64,000 nucleotides of DNA from Chrysopilus asiliformis (GCA_964034945.1 OZ035960.1:110367324-110431323); one strand, 5' to 3'. Shown: positions 1 through 11,590, counted from the first letter of the stretch. A program made the numbers and translations. Notes: generated by a model from the letters alone, not told the origin.

Positions 1-377
1 CTTAACTCCAAAAGTGTCTCAATAGGGTCCATACTTTTGGATAACTCCAAAATATATCCATTTAGATGCACACAAAATGATAGAAAAATGAATCCATTAG
101 GTGCTTTTTTAAACACCACTTTGATGTCCGAATTCTGAGCATTTTTGATTTAAAAATTTTCCATTTGGGGTTAAACAAATTACCATTTCGAAGTTTAAAA
201 AATTCATTTGTTTAAATTTACGTGAACCGAAACCCTTCAAATTTCTGGATTCTTTCAACATTTGTAAGATATTGGTGGTCGATTACTATTATTTTAAAAA
301 TTATACATGCCCGAACAAACGTTTTCGAAAGCATTTTAAAACTTTACACAGCCTCAAATTTCAACATTTCGTTGCAA
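1..377. other. AT-rich non-coding left edge
   Basis: No coding region, RNA gene or clear repeat boundary is visible before the Helitron-like element that begins at 378. It is probably intron of the rn locus, whose earlier exons must lie to the left of this window, because the first rn exon seen here (4356) starts in mid-codon. Confidence 0.4.
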
Positions 378-1001
378 TCATACTAATATATAAAAACGAG
401 TTGGTGTCTGTCTGTCTATCTGTCTGTCTGTCTGTTCCTCTTTCACGCAAAAATGGCTGAACCGATTGACTTGAAATTTGGCATGAGTGTCTGTGGTAGT
501 TCTGGTTCCAACATAGGTATACGGAAAAGTAGCGCGAGGGGTCGAAACTTAGTTTTTACGCTATGTTACTCTTTCGCGGGGAAACTACTGAACCGATTGG
601 CCTGAAATTTGGCATAGATGTTCGTCGGGGGTCCAGCCCCAACATAGACCCATTAAAAAGTAGCCCGAGTGGTGGGGGGAGTAAGGGGAGGGGGTAAAGT
701 GATCTCGAAACTTAGCTCTTCCTCTATGTTACCCTTTCGCGGGGAAACTACCGAACCGATCGGCCTGAAATTGGCATAGATGTTCGTCGCGGGTCCAGCC
801 CCAACATAGACCCATTAAAAAGTAGCCCGAGAGGTGGGGGAGTAAGGGGAGGGGATAAAGTCATCTCGAAACTTAGCTCTTCCTCTATGTTACCCTTTCG
901 CGGGGAAACTACCGAACCGATTGGCCTGAAGTTTAGCTCCAATATAGACCATAAAAAAAATTGAAAAAACTTAACCCGGCAACGACAGGTAAGCAAGCTA
1001 G
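378..1001 (+). mobile_element. Helitron-like non-autonomous element, copy 1
   Basis: The element starts TCATACTAATATATAAA after an A and ends AAGCTAG before a T. This is the Helitron pattern of 5' TC, 3' CTRR and insertion between A and T. A CTGT-rich stretch follows the 5' end. The body holds about three units of roughly 161 bases, each beginning near CTATGTTACYCTTTCGCG (562, 724, 884). The reading frames here, on both strands, recur in the other copies and are repeat sequence, not genes. No Rep/helicase is encoded. Related copies lie at 44410-44896 and 61619-62094. Confidence 0.72.
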
Positions 1002-1287
1002 TTTCTATATAAAGCATAAGAAAAGCTAAAGGAAAAACTTTTGTAAAACTAAAACTTCATCGCTATTGCTATGGAAAACTCCTCGAAATATTTAATTTCA
1101 AACAATAAATATTTTATATTTAAACAATTTGAAAAAAAATTACTTGAGAAAAATGTGAACTTCCTTTTATTGGCTCAATGACTGGAAAAACAGAACCAAA
1201 AAAAACGCCAAACATATGTCTTTAAAAATGTTTCTCAAGATCAAGTGTTCGGCTTAAATTTCAATCAACATTTGGTCAAAATTTTAA

Positions 1288-1295
1288 TATAAATA
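1288..1295 (+). promoter_or_regulatory. TATA box for the 1372 peptide gene
   Basis: TATAAATA lies 84 bases upstream of the ATG, with an initiator-like CATTTAGTC about 28 bases further on (1315-1323). This spacing fits a TATA promoter for a small, highly transcribed secreted-peptide gene. The call rests on sequence only. Confidence 0.5.
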
Positions 1296-1371
1296 TCTGT
1301 TTTATTGGCAATAGCATTTAGTCGTAATTAAAAATTGAACGAAAAAGGAAGTTTCAGTTATTCTCATCAAA

Positions 1372-1557
1372 ATGAAATTCAATTACGTTAAATTAATACT
1401 TTTGGTGGCGATTTGCTTTTTAACATTCAGTTCGGTTTATTCTAAACCTACAAGTGAACCAATTAAGGGCAAGAGCTGCATATTTTGCATGGGAATTCAC
1501 CATTGTCCACCAGGGCAGCTTTTGGATCATAATAAAAAATGTCGTCCGATGGGATAA
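1372..1557 (+). CDS. Small secreted cysteine peptide (61 aa), family unknown
   Basis: This 61-residue single-exon frame has a textbook signal peptide: MKFN, a hydrophobic run LILLVAICFLTF, and likely cleavage after SSVYS near residue 24. The mature part is about 37 residues, basic, with four cysteines: a CIFC pair, then a loop of form C-x2-G-x3-D-x4-C-R at the C-terminus. The start is supported by a TATA box at 1288 and the end by AATAAA at 1571-1576. The same loop with the same spacing ends the 3998 peptide, so the two look like diverged paralogues. The loop resembles secapin-like and other short immune or glandular peptides of insects, but I cannot assign a function. It lies 5' of the rn exon on the same strand, probably nested in an rn intron. 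Confidence 0.68.
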   Translation: MKFNYVKLILLVAICFLTFSSVYSKPTSEPIKGKSCIFCMGIHHCPPGQLLDHNKKCRPMG

Positions 1558-1570
1558 TGTTAAACATTTG

Positions 1571-1619
1571 AATAAATTGTAAATAATTTCATATTGATTT
1601 GATAATAAAAAATTGCATT
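1571..1619 (+). terminator. Poly(A) signals of the 1372 peptide gene
   Basis: AATAAA occurs at 1571-1576 and again at 1614-1619, the first 14 bases after the stop codon. The close spacing suggests a very short 3' UTR. Confidence 0.55.
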
Positions 1620-3997
1620 GAGAGTTTTTTTTGTGTATTAAGATTTATTTTGTTTTTAAATACTTATTAACAATTTGTTTGTTTTATTATAAATGCATAT
1701 TTTAAGATAGGAAAAAACACATATGTTTAGATACACATAAATGTTGCTTAAACTTTTTAACTGTCCTATGCTGGAAATTTGCTTTTTCATCCTGTACTCG
1801 TATATTAAAGTGGCTATTACTCAAAAACATGCTGCTAGTTAGAACCCTGGATGAATCTAAATATGAGTATACCGTGATAATTTTGCATATTTAAAATCAA
1901 AATGTCAAACCATACCGTATTCAAATTCAGCTTTCGAGAAAAGTTGATTTCTGATTCGAAATATACGATAAGGTACCAAACTTTCAATAAATAAGTCTAC
2001 AATTACTTGATTGCAAAATTTTGTGATGTTGATCGGCAAAAATTTGTGGTTTTCTTAAACGACTTAAAATATTTAGCCGAAAAAAAAACCTGGGGAGAAG
2101 AAGTGGTCCGATTGGATTTTGATGTGTGGATGATTTATGTAAAATCCTATTCTAAACACATTTTACCTGTATAAATTTTTCAATATGACTCAACATTTTA
2201 TATAAAATTGCAAAAAACTGTTCTGTTTGTATGGAGGTGGGGGAAGGAATATTATAGTCTATGAGAACTGCTCTGTATGGCTGATAGTAAATAAATATTC
2301 CAATTTTGCCCGTTCAAGAACTTAGCCTAGCCATTTACGAGAAACGCAACTGTACACAGTTTCAAGTCTCTAGCTCAATCCTTTCGAAACTTATGGTGCT
2401 CATGGGCGGACAGACAGACAGACCGAAATTATAATGATGAATTTGATAAACAGCCTCTTACAAATTTCTGAGAGAGTGCCGAGTTTGGGCATTGTATCCC
2501 GGCACAAACTGACTCAAAAATATGGAACCTTCAAGAATGGGTATGTCTTAATACTTGAAAGGCATATCGTCCCTTGATCCTAATCGTGTACTAACGTCAT
2601 TTTTGACTCTGGCACCATTAACCCTTTGTTGCATAGTGTTGTTGTACAACAACACCTTTTCTAATTCAGTTTTTTAATATTATATATATTTCATGCACTT
2701 ATAGTGACTAAATTTATTTCGTAAGTATCCTAGGACATCAATTGTTATGAAAAAAAAGTAATATGCACTAATTTTTTTAGAAATAACGGTAAATATCGAC
2801 AACGGTTCGATATATGGATTTCTTGTGAAAACCAAAAATATGGAAAATATTAATATCTTCAATTTCCTTCATATGAACCACTATCGAAAAATGCTTAGTT
2901 TTGGAGTAAAACGCAAAAAAAATAAAGATTGGGTTTTTTTTGGGTTTCTTTCCAAATTGCCCCTCTTGAAATGGGAAAATCTTTACAGCAACCTCTTTAG
3001 TGATAAAAATTAAAAGAAGAGAGATTAATAGGGCAGGAGAATGAACCGGACTTTCTACCTAATGCGAAATTCACATAAAAATCCATTAAGTGCTTTATAA
3101 AAACGCGACCAAAACCTATGATAAGATATGCAACGTGAAAAACCGGAACACCTTTTTTTAAATTTTTGTGTTATTTACTGAACTCAAGTATGCACTTTGC
3201 AATGTGAAAAATGTAACCTGTGAATTAGTGCCACCTTTTCAGCCTTTCGGCACCAATGTGCGTCGTCCCGAATATAAATTTTTGTCCCAGATTATTCGAT
3301 TTAGTCTCAAAATCTAAAATTGTTTTTTTCAACTGCGGTGCAGGTTTTTGAAGAATTATGGACTCCATCGTGTTTTCCTTTTTCAAAAATTTGCCCGCGG
3401 CCCATTTAGCTAGAATATTCTTGTCTATCAAATATTTCTCGTAAAAATTTTTGCCCGCGGGGCATCTTTTGTGTATTCTAAAGAAGTAAGTGGGAGGGAA
3501 GATAGTTGTTCCGCTATCGCTGCAGTGCTTTTACTCATACTTTTCGATTAATTTCAAGGCATTAAAAGTTTCCCCCTTCCCCACGGTGACGGTCATCTAT
3601 CACGGATTGACACCATAAAAAATATGCATACCCTAATACTTATTAACGACTTAGCGTGTGTTATGTTTCTAATATTCACTCAATTTCAGTCCCAGCAAAT
3701 CAAATATTTTCCACAATTCTCTTGTATTTAGCTTCGCAAAAATATTTCTAACATAAATTTTAATTAAAATTTATCACATAACCCGCCTGATGTGGTTTAA
3801 CGATTACAACGTGACTAATTCAAAATCACCACAAAATGTTAAAAATAATTTGTGTAAGCACGAAAAAGATTTTAACTTTGATAATTCCACACTAGTTAAA
3901 TGTATGTAAAATCAGTCAATATTGTTTAGTTATAGATTTCATCTCTATTGAACCGTACAGTTTTTACTAATAAAAAAATTAATTTTATTTAAATAAA
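1620..3997. other. Non-coding spacer between the two peptide genes
   Basis: AT-rich, with no convincing coding sequence. It contains a diverged copy of a dispersed repeat at about 2225-2420 (motif CTCTAGCTCAATCCTTTCG followed by a GACAGACAGAC run). The other short reading frames have no signal peptide, domain or splice context. Confidence 0.4.
2225..2440 (-). repeat. Dispersed CAGA-rich repeat, copy
   Basis: The block reading GAACTTAGCC...GTTTCAAGTCTCTAGCTCAATCC followed by a CAGACAGACAGAC run recurs in either orientation near 17150-17290, 22228-22400, 44365-45010 and 56380-56515. It is a moderately repeated family of unknown class. I see no terminal repeats or coding capacity. Confidence 0.5.
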
Positions 3998-4192
3998 ATG
4001 AAATCCTTCGAGTATATTTTCCTGGCTATTTTTGCGTTTTTGGGATTCACTTCGGCCGGTTTCTCAAATTACGACTATGGCTATAATTCTTACGCCAGTC
4101 CTGATGTCGAGGCTTATGCTCTTTTTGAGGGACACAAAATTTGCCAAGCTGGATTTAAGATGGATGCCCGTGGAAGATGTCGCAAGGCTTAG
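3998..4192 (+). CDS. Small secreted peptide (64 aa), paralogue-like to the 1372 peptide
   Basis: A 64-residue single-exon frame. Residues 1-21 form a signal peptide (MKSFEY, hydrophobic IFLAIFAFLGF, small residues TSA). The mature N-terminal half is rich in Tyr, Asn, Ser and Asp (SNYDYGYNSYASPD). The C-terminus carries C-x2-G-x3-D-x4-C-R with exactly the spacing of the peptide at 1372, though the rest is unlike. There are only two cysteines, so one disulphide loop is predicted. AATAAA at 4239-4244 follows the stop. An overlapping frame starting at 4032 lacks a signal peptide and is a shadow. The gene ends about 160 bases before the rn exon on the same strand. The family is unknown; a secreted signalling, cuticular or immune peptide are all possible. 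Confidence 0.65.
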   Translation: MKSFEYIFLAIFAFLGFTSAGFSNYDYGYNSYASPDVEAYALFEGHKICQAGFKMDARGRCRKA

Positions 4193-4238
4193 AAGAATGT
4201 TCAAATTTTTTTTTTTGTTAATTCAGAAATGGTTGTGA

Positions 4239-4244
4239 AATAAA
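4239..4244 (+). terminator. Poly(A) signal of the 3998 peptide gene
   Basis: AATAAA 47 bases after the stop codon, upstream of the rn exon acceptor at 4355. Confidence 0.5.
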
Positions 4245-4355
4245 TTGCCTCGAAAACTTAAAAGCTATTTGTTTTATTTATATTTGTGTGTATTTTTGTT
4301 TTATCAGAAACTAATTTAAAGGAAAAAACTTGACGAAAATCATGATTTCTTCCAG

Positions 4356-4618
4356 GTCATATCCTCGATGATAGTCGCCTGGACCATCATCCTGGCGCCC
4401 AAACAGGACAAATGGCGATATATGGACCTGCTGGAGCACTTCGATCCGGTTCATCTACTAGTAGTTCCCCGGGCGGTGGACACGGACATGGACATCATGG
4501 GGCTGCGGCGGCTGCTTTACTTGTTGTACCACAGCCAATTAACGCAACTAAAATCAGTGCTAGCTTAACGAATGGCGCCGGAACCGGAAGGAAATACCAA
4601 TGCAAGATGTGCCCACAG
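4356..4618 (+). CDS. rn: rotund (rn) internal coding exon with first half of zinc finger 1
   Basis: A 263-base exon between a polypyrimidine acceptor (TTTCTTCCAG, ending 4355) and donor CAG|GTAAG at 4619. The frame enters with two bases of a split codon, so earlier coding exons lie to the left. The 87 complete codons encode HILDDSRLDHH, a Ser/Gly/His/Ala-rich stretch, then GRKYQCKMCPQ. The final CxxC is the first half of a C2H2 finger. The donor is in phase 0 and joins the acceptor at 31776 (frame IFSSKADLQLH), giving C-x2-C-x12-H-x3-H exactly. This identifies it as the rn-type variable exon of the rotund/squeeze (ZNF362/ZNF384, LIN-29) family. Rotund is a nuclear transcription factor needed for proximal-distal patterning of leg and wing discs in Drosophila. 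squeeze is the main alternative, but the roe exon nearby favours rn. Confidence 0.85.
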
Positions 4619-5143
4619 GTAAGAAAAGTATGTCGATTCTTAATACATCCTTAAAAGAAAATGTTTTCCAACTGCAATACAGAGTGTTGAGAATCCTAAT
4701 GGATTCATTGATTTACGATGGTCATCTATTAAAGAAAATGTAGGTAAAAATCCTTTGAGATGGTAAAAATATCAATTTCCAATTAAATGTGTACTAAAAA
4801 GATTTTTCATAATTTTTTTTCAATCTCATTGTTAGTTTAAAAAGCAATCTTTTTTTCTTTGTGATCAATATAGTAAAATCCATATAAGTACGAGCCACAA
4901 AATCTGCCAGGCAAAAGCAAATTTTATACAGTTTTTTAAATTTCACAATTCCACAATTTCACTTATCGTTATTGAAAAAAATCAGAGATAGAAAGATCCT
5001 GTACTCCGAGAAAACAAAATATAAATGCGAAACAAGAAATTAAGTCCGAAAAAAATTTACTAAATATGCGCCGCAGGCGAAATTTTGAGATAATAATATA
5101 AATCGTCATCATGGCACAATTTCTTTTTTCGTGTTATAGTAGA

Positions 5144-5225
5144 ACCTCGATGACTCGAAGATTTTTCTATCCCCATCTTACTGCATGGTATTTCACTTGG
5201 ATAACTCGAATATAACCACTCGACT
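5144..5225 (+). repeat. Possible pogo/Tigger-type terminal repeat fragment
   Basis: The stretch AGAACCTCGATGACTCGAAG, followed by GGATAACTCGAATATAACCACTCG, resembles terminal inverted repeats of pogo/Tigger elements, which carry AACCTCGAT-TCGAA motifs. I did not find a matching right end nearby, so this is a solo end at best. Confidence 0.3.
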
Positions 5226-7420
5226 GATTGCACTAAAATGTTGGCTCTTATTTTCTGAGCAAAAAACGGGAAAACTGTGTTATAAATCCTGTGTTTTTCT
5301 TGCCAGACCGGGGAGTCTTCACCTTACTCTCATACCGTATAAGCACCGTGGTTGCCATAAAAAGACCTTCCGAGACCTCGTAACAAAGGGGCGAGGGGGG
5401 GAGGGGGGCGAAAAAAGGTCCCTTTTTCCTGTTTTTAGAAATCATTTCTCCGCAATCAGAAAAATTGAGTAAAAGTCGTCGACTCGCGTACGGCGTAATT
5501 TGTTTCCTGCAGGAAAATTTAGCCTATGCTAGGTCCGTGTTCCCCTGCGTTAGGGAAAGTAAAGATCTGTTAACCTGTGGCGGGAGAATTTGAAAAATTA
5601 AACCTACAGCAAGTAAAGTAGAGTTTAAGGAACTGCACGGGTTGACTGAAGATAGGTATTTCAAGGATGTGATGTCATATAATGGATAACTCCATCTGTG
5701 CCTGCTACAGGCCAGAGTTAACCTGTCAAAAAGTTGTCTTGGAGCAATGTTATTATTTTTCTGAGTGTGGTCTTTAAAAAAATGTCGAAAATGTACAGTT
5801 ACGATACTAGAAAAAAACCAAATTGAAATCTCTTACGATTTTTAGCAAATTGTTCATTCATTAAATATCCACACTACTTTAAAATTCTCATCTTTTATTA
5901 AAAATTAATTATAGCTGGAATAGCTCGAAAAAAATTCTCCAAAAAACATCAAAAATCATGAACTTTTATTATTAATCTGATTTAAATGTTTAATTTTTTC
6001 GTTGGGTTATAAATTATTAATTCCACCACAAAAAAAGCAGTTGATAACGCGAAAATAGCATTGCTGATAAGATCAAAAAACCTAAACGTAAATAATTTAA
6101 GACATTTGGCGTTTTGTTAACTCTCCATACGAAATCAATTTATTATATGTCGAGATTTGCATCTTTTCTGTGATATTTTTTTTCTAATCTTAAAAAATAT
6201 TCCCGATGCATCATCGTAAAATTTAATTTATTTTTGTCATAGATATATTAGATACCGATGAAATAGTAACATTACTTTACTATCCAGCTAATATGTTTGG
6301 GCAACGGATTGTCTTAAGTAGTTGTGGGGTCACTAACTGAATTAATTTGAATTAATACAATCTTAATATAGTCGCCGCAAGAAGCTAAAACGGTCTAAAT
6401 AAATTAACGGTATAACATGCAAAAAAATTAACTTTTTTACAAATAGTTTGTGTACCTCTAAGATGGATTCATCGTGAAAATTATATAATCCTATATCTCT
6501 CTTAATTAGAAAATTTGACGTCACATTTGTGGCGAACCTAAAGAATTGATACAACGATTTTTATTTTTGGTATATTTTTATATATCGGCAGCGGAATTAA
6601 AATCATTAAGGAATTTCAGGTAGAAATACATATTTTATTACCCTACCGAATCGTTTTATGTTTGCAAATCTCGGATAGTGAACGGATAGTGAACCCATTT
6701 CGAATTATAACGGAGAATTTCCAATTTAATTGCTACTTTAGTAAATATGAAAGTAAAATGCAATTAGAAATATAGTTTTAGTATTTTTTGTGTATGATAC
6801 GGTTTTGTCACGAAAAGCGTTATGTCTATGATATTTTTGTCTAAATCTAAAAAATTTTTTGTCGAAAAAGCAGTTAAACAACTTATAAGTTCACCTTTTT
6901 TTAATATCAAGTCGTTTTCGAGAAAATTGTAATGTACCGCCATCAGGCAATACCGCGCAACCAGCGCCGCGTAGTGTTTGATCCAATGAATTACTCCTCC
7001 TTCCTGTTCGAGATACTGCACGAAGCGGACGTGTAACTACTTTTACTTTTAAATAAACATTTCGTATAAGAAGTCTGCATTATTTATTACAATACATCAC
7101 AAAAATCAAGAACAAAATCTTGATTTTTTTATGCTTTCAAGCGCTCTCTTTTTTTTATAGTTTCAGTCAGAGCTTAGGAGAAGACCCTTTAATGCCGAAG
7201 CACAGCTCAGGATGGTCGGAAAAACGAAAGGAGATATCGATTTATGTTCTCCTTGAACTTCTGCAGGTTATAGTCCGGGGGGAACACATTGGATGGTAAA
7301 TCAATCCCAAGTCTTGTGGTACGCGGAATGAAAGAATTCCTTCTTTACTGTACGAAGACAGGGAGGCAATTCGAAAATCACTTTACTCCTCTTTTTAGCG
7401 CGAAAACCAATCGACCGATT

Positions 7421-7674
7421 AATTGAGGCGTTGAAAGCTAGGGACCAACCCACATAATCGAGTTTTTGAAGCTTTTTCACTTTTGTACTATTATTTACTG
7501 TAAATTTTTGGAAAAAAAAATTTGTGTGGACTTTATTACTCAATGTTGAAATGTTCTTTTGTGCATTCAAACATTTTTACCTAGAAACTGACTCGCAATA
7601 GTGATTCAAATACAAAAAAATTTACGATTTTGACATGTGGGTTGGTCCACTCTAGCTTTTAACGCCTCGATTTT
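7421..7674. repeat. Inverted-repeat element (hairpin MITE)
   Basis: The left end reads AATTGAGGCGTTGAAAGCTA then GGGACCAACCCACA. The right end (7634-7674) is its reverse complement with few changes. The arms are near 35 bases and the element about 254 bases. The middle is AT-rich and non-coding. Confidence 0.6.
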
Positions 7675-8594
7675 AGATCAAGTCTTTTGTATGGAAAAAA
7701 CACAAAAAAAACATAAAGTTCCCAGGCTCAGAACTTTTTCCCCACCCCAATAAAAACGAATTGTTTTTGTATGCATTCTCATTAGAATAGAGTGGGACAG
7801 TCTTGATCCACAATATCAAATTCTTTCCTCAAAAGAAGAATTTTCACCCTAGAAACACGATTTTATGTTTTGGTTGTGTTATAAAAACTGTACACTGTAG
7901 AAAATGAATTTGAATTTAAACCGAAAAATGGGGTAAAAACGGGGTAAATTTGCAAAAACGTCGTAAAATTTCGAAAAAAAATCAGAATTTAGCTCGCACA
8001 CCATTTAAGTTGTAAAATCACCCAAAAAACATTAATCTTACACTAGAAATAGGGTAATTTTAAACCTTGCGTAAAATTTCGACCAATATTCGTATTTTTA
8101 CTCTCATTTTGGTGTGAAAACACGCTCGCAGGGTATTTTTGCATTATTGTACGGGCAATTTAACCTTAACCTTATAATTCGCATAAGGTTTGTGGCGTCG
8201 GAGTATAAATACTCGAATCGAGTTTTACTCTACCAAAATCCTGTGTGGCGCCTGCCACATGGCAGACATGCCCGGGAAATTTGGATGTGAAAACATCCGC
8301 AAAAATAATATATTATTTTTTTTTTCAGACCGTATAAGCCGAGAAATTCTAATACCATTTTCGGTGTAATTTTAAACAAAAAATGTCGTAAAATTACACC
8401 TTTAAGACGCGGTTTTGCTACCAAATAGGAGGAAAATTACAACAAAAATGTGGTAATTTTAAACTTCCATGTCGTAAAATTACACCCGTATTGTACTTTT
8501 ACTTCTTATTTAGCTTAAAGTTCCCCCGTAAAAGAGGCTTTTGTACGCCACAAAATGAGTAAAAATGCATAGCTTTTAAGCCATTACGACTCGG

Positions 8595-8656
8595 TGTAAT
8601 TTTACCCCTATTATCGTAGGAAATTGGTTTCCTACGATAATAGGGGTAAAATTACA
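8595..8656. repeat. Perfect 29-bp hairpin
   Basis: The arm TGTAATTTTACCCCTATTAT-CGTAGGAAA is followed by a 4-base loop and its exact reverse complement. The preceding 700 bases (7.9-8.6 kb) repeatedly carry GTAAAATTACACC and its complement, so this is probably one end of a larger degenerate palindromic element. Confidence 0.7.
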
Positions 8657-8787
8657 ATAAAATTTTCTAGAGTGTATGAAACTATTCCAACCTACCCTAA
8701 ACACTCAACATACGAAGTACGGTTTTGCTCGAACACACCAACGATTCGGTCAAATTTTTCATAACTTTTTGATCGCAAATCACCTTA

Positions 8788-9702
8788 ACTTGTTTACCTT
8801 TATGCGGCCCCTAGACGTACAATATTATTGCACAATAAATCATTTTTCGTTTGATTCTTGAGCAGTCAACATGTTCCTGAATGACATTGAAGCTAGTTGT
8901 GTAGCCTTTGCACTGGCTGTGAACTTCAAAAAAAGAGTTTAAAAAAAACGCAGATGGATGAAGGAGTGCTTAAAAACAGAACTACCCATGAACATTTGTT
9001 GAATGACTTAAGCTTGTCCCACAATTACGCACAAAGCGGCGCGGTGACAGATGGTAGTAGAAACTATAGGTTTATATGAGTTGGTTTATAATTGCGCTGT
9101 GACCAAACGCGGCAGCCACGCGGCAACCGCGCGGCACCGCGAAGAGTAGGTCTAGTTTCTACTTTCAGACGCGGTTGGAAGCGGTGACAGTTGTTTATGT
9201 TTTCTGAGTGTTGTTGCAAATATTTTTATCAAGTAAAAAGATGGAAAAGAATTTGAAAACGCATTCGAAATGGAAAATGAAACGAAAAAATTAATAATCT
9301 TCAAATTTTCTGCGATTTTTAGGTTATGAGAACACAAATAGAGCTGCAACCGCGCCGCGTAATTTCGGTTTAAAAATGACTGCGGCTGTCGCCCTGCCGC
9401 TCTGAGCTAACCGCGCCGCGCCGCTGCCGCACCGCGCCAATTGTGGGACAAACTTTAAAAATAAGCCATGGTTAGATGTACTCTCATCGATTTTTCATAC
9501 GATACTGAGCCAATATTGTGCAATATCGCCCTCAGACTATACAATAAAACCTTATTGTGCAATAAAAATCGAACCGATTTTGATTCCTTCAATATATTGC
9601 ACAATCGTTCAATATTACCCCTAGACGGTCAATATTTTGCACAATATTGAAATATTGCACAATAATATTGTACGTCTAGGGGCCACATTAAAAAAACAAG
9701 AG
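8788..9702. mobile_element. MITE-like element with about 45-bp terminal inverted repeats
   Basis: The left end reads CTTTATGCGGCCCCTAGACG followed by TACAATATTATTGCACAAT. The right end (9656-9702) is its reverse complement. The element is about 915 bases, of which roughly 440 are a second element inserted at 9014-9451. No transposase frame is visible. Confidence 0.65.
9014..9451. mobile_element. GC-rich hairpin element nested inside the 8788 element
   Basis: The ends are TTGTCCCACAATT and AATTGTGGGACAA. The inside is strikingly GC-rich for this window, with many CGCGGC/GCCGCG words arranged as inverted repeats (9100-9150 against 9345-9435) and a pair around TAGTTTCTAC/GTAGAAACTA. It is non-coding. 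The composition contrast and matching ends indicate a separate insertion. Confidence 0.62.
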
Positions 9703-10799
9703 TTGAATCTATAAAAAAGAGATTTCAAAACTTGTCAAAAAATGATTTCAAACTTCAAAGATTTCAAAACTAAAATATGAAACATTTTTAGACCTACATG
9801 AGCGAAACTTGTTATTCTGTATAAATTGTAAATTTGTCATTTTAAAGCCCACCCCAAAGCAAAAAAAAATATTCTAAGGCGTGAATATCTTTTACTAAAT
9901 CGCGTCGCGTATGTCTTATGCCAAAATGAGATACGACTTGTAAACTAATATCAAAATTATGTACAAAATCAAATCATCATTCTCGAATGTTTTAATAAAA
10001 TTATAGATTCGAAAAATGACTGAAGATGGTTTATTTTTTTTTTTCGAACAAATTCAAATATTTCTTCTCGTAAAATTTTTTATAGCCTTTCATAAATACA
10101 GGCAGTAGCCTCTTAAGTAGACATAAGAAGAATGTTTGATTTTTGTTTGTGAAAATATCATTTTATTACTTTTCGGGTTATGTCGCCATGTATATCTACT
10201 ATACTTACGGTTAATGCGATGCGATGTTAGAAAGGTCGCCATGCAAAGCCGTCTTAATGGCTTAACTGAGATAAAAATCTTTGGATCATCTTTAAAGATC
10301 ATCTAATAATTTCTTATCTTTTGACACCGCGAAATCGATGCCTAAGAAAATGTTTAGTAAAAATCCGGGAAAATAAAAAAAAAAAGTCACAATTATCATT
10401 GAATATCGAATGTGATGTGATTCAGGAACGTTTTTTACTATTATTGATAGAGAAACTTTAATAGAATTTAATTTGTAAAACAGCGTGGAAAAGTTTGACT
10501 TTAAACACATTTTTATCTTAACATAATTTCAAGAATATTGTTAATTTTTTTGCGATTTCTCAAAGGAAAGGAGGCGAGCAGTCGTCGCTATTCCTTTCAC
10601 AAATTAAAATAAAATAAGTGGTTCTTGATTGCTTGTAATGGTGCGAATGTTTTTACCGTCTTGACACCAAAAATTCCCCTCACTTCTCATCCCCTCTCCT
10701 GCTATCTTGTAATCCAATTAACGGATTTTATCGAATGGTGAAAACCATTGGGTAAATAACTCTTTAGGGATCATATAAGCACAAAAAATACACCGGAGA

Positions 10800-11120
10800 C
10801 ATTTTCAAAAAAAAAACTTTTTTTTTAATATGTTGAGAACCGTTGGAGATACGTTAAAACTGTTTAAGGAAAAAATATAGAAAATTTTATTTCCTATAAA
10901 TTTTGTCAAATGCATTTTTTCACAAAAACGCACAGTTTTCGAGATATTTTCAAGAAACTGTTTTTTTTTTAAATTTCTTGAGAACCGTCAGAAATACAAA
11001 ACAAAAGCCGTTAAGCCAAAAAATGTAGAAAAATTTTTATTTCCTTTAAATTTTGTCATATTAATTTTTTCACAAAAACGCACAGTTTTCGAGAAATTTT
11101 CAAGAAACTGTTTTTTTTTT
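10800..11120. repeat. Tandem unit of about 145 bp in a dispersed repeat
   Basis: Two consecutive units contain CAAAAACGCACAGTTTTCGA followed by a T-rich run and TTGAGAACCGT. The same words occur at 29940-30060, 17340-17470 and several times at 54580-55070, so this is the body of the dispersed family whose tail lies at 11130-11475. Confidence 0.5.
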
Positions 11121-11129
11121 AAATAATTG

Positions 11130-11475
11130 TATGTGAGGTACCCGTTATAGCTACCATAACTTTTTAGCTACCATAACGGTAGAAAACTACGAGTGTTGTA
11201 AAATTTATTTACAAAAAATTTCAAGTCGCTAGGTCTACGCGTTTTCAAATTATTTAAGATACTTACGACGAACGTAAGACCTAGCGACTTGAAACCGACC
11301 GACGGACCTACAAACAGACCGATAGAGTCTGAAAGACAGACAGACAAAGAGACAGATGCACGAACCTCCTCATAATTTTCCCTGAAACGGATTTCGTACT
11401 GATCAGAAGTTTTCTATCTGCCCCCGTTCTCGAGTCGGTTTCCGTCATAAATACAATACTTTCCCTCTATAGAAA
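11130..11475 (+). repeat. Dispersed repeat with conserved hairpin tail, copy
   Basis: Contains ACAAAAAATTTCAAGTCGCT, a CAGACAGA-rich stretch, then TTTTCTATCTGCCCCCGTTC and ends near ATACTTTCCCTCTATAG followed by GAAAG. The tail recurs at 25905-26000, 46405-46488 and 55316-55407, always ending in a small hairpin (CTTTCC...GGAAAG). The class is unknown; an RNA-derived or Helitron-like 3' end are both possible. Confidence 0.5.
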
Positions 11476-11590
11476 AGAAAGATTAAAAGGCAAAAATTAA
11501 CAAAAATAGCCAAAAATAACAAAAAATATCAAAAAAAAAACTACACACGTCGATACTTCAATCAAAGTTCCAAATCGAAAACAGTAAAGC

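Noticed and set aside
395..440. CTGT repeats as a possible CRISPR-like or regulatory array
   Set aside because: They are simple repeats at the 5' end of a Helitron-like element and recur in each copy; no spacer structure.
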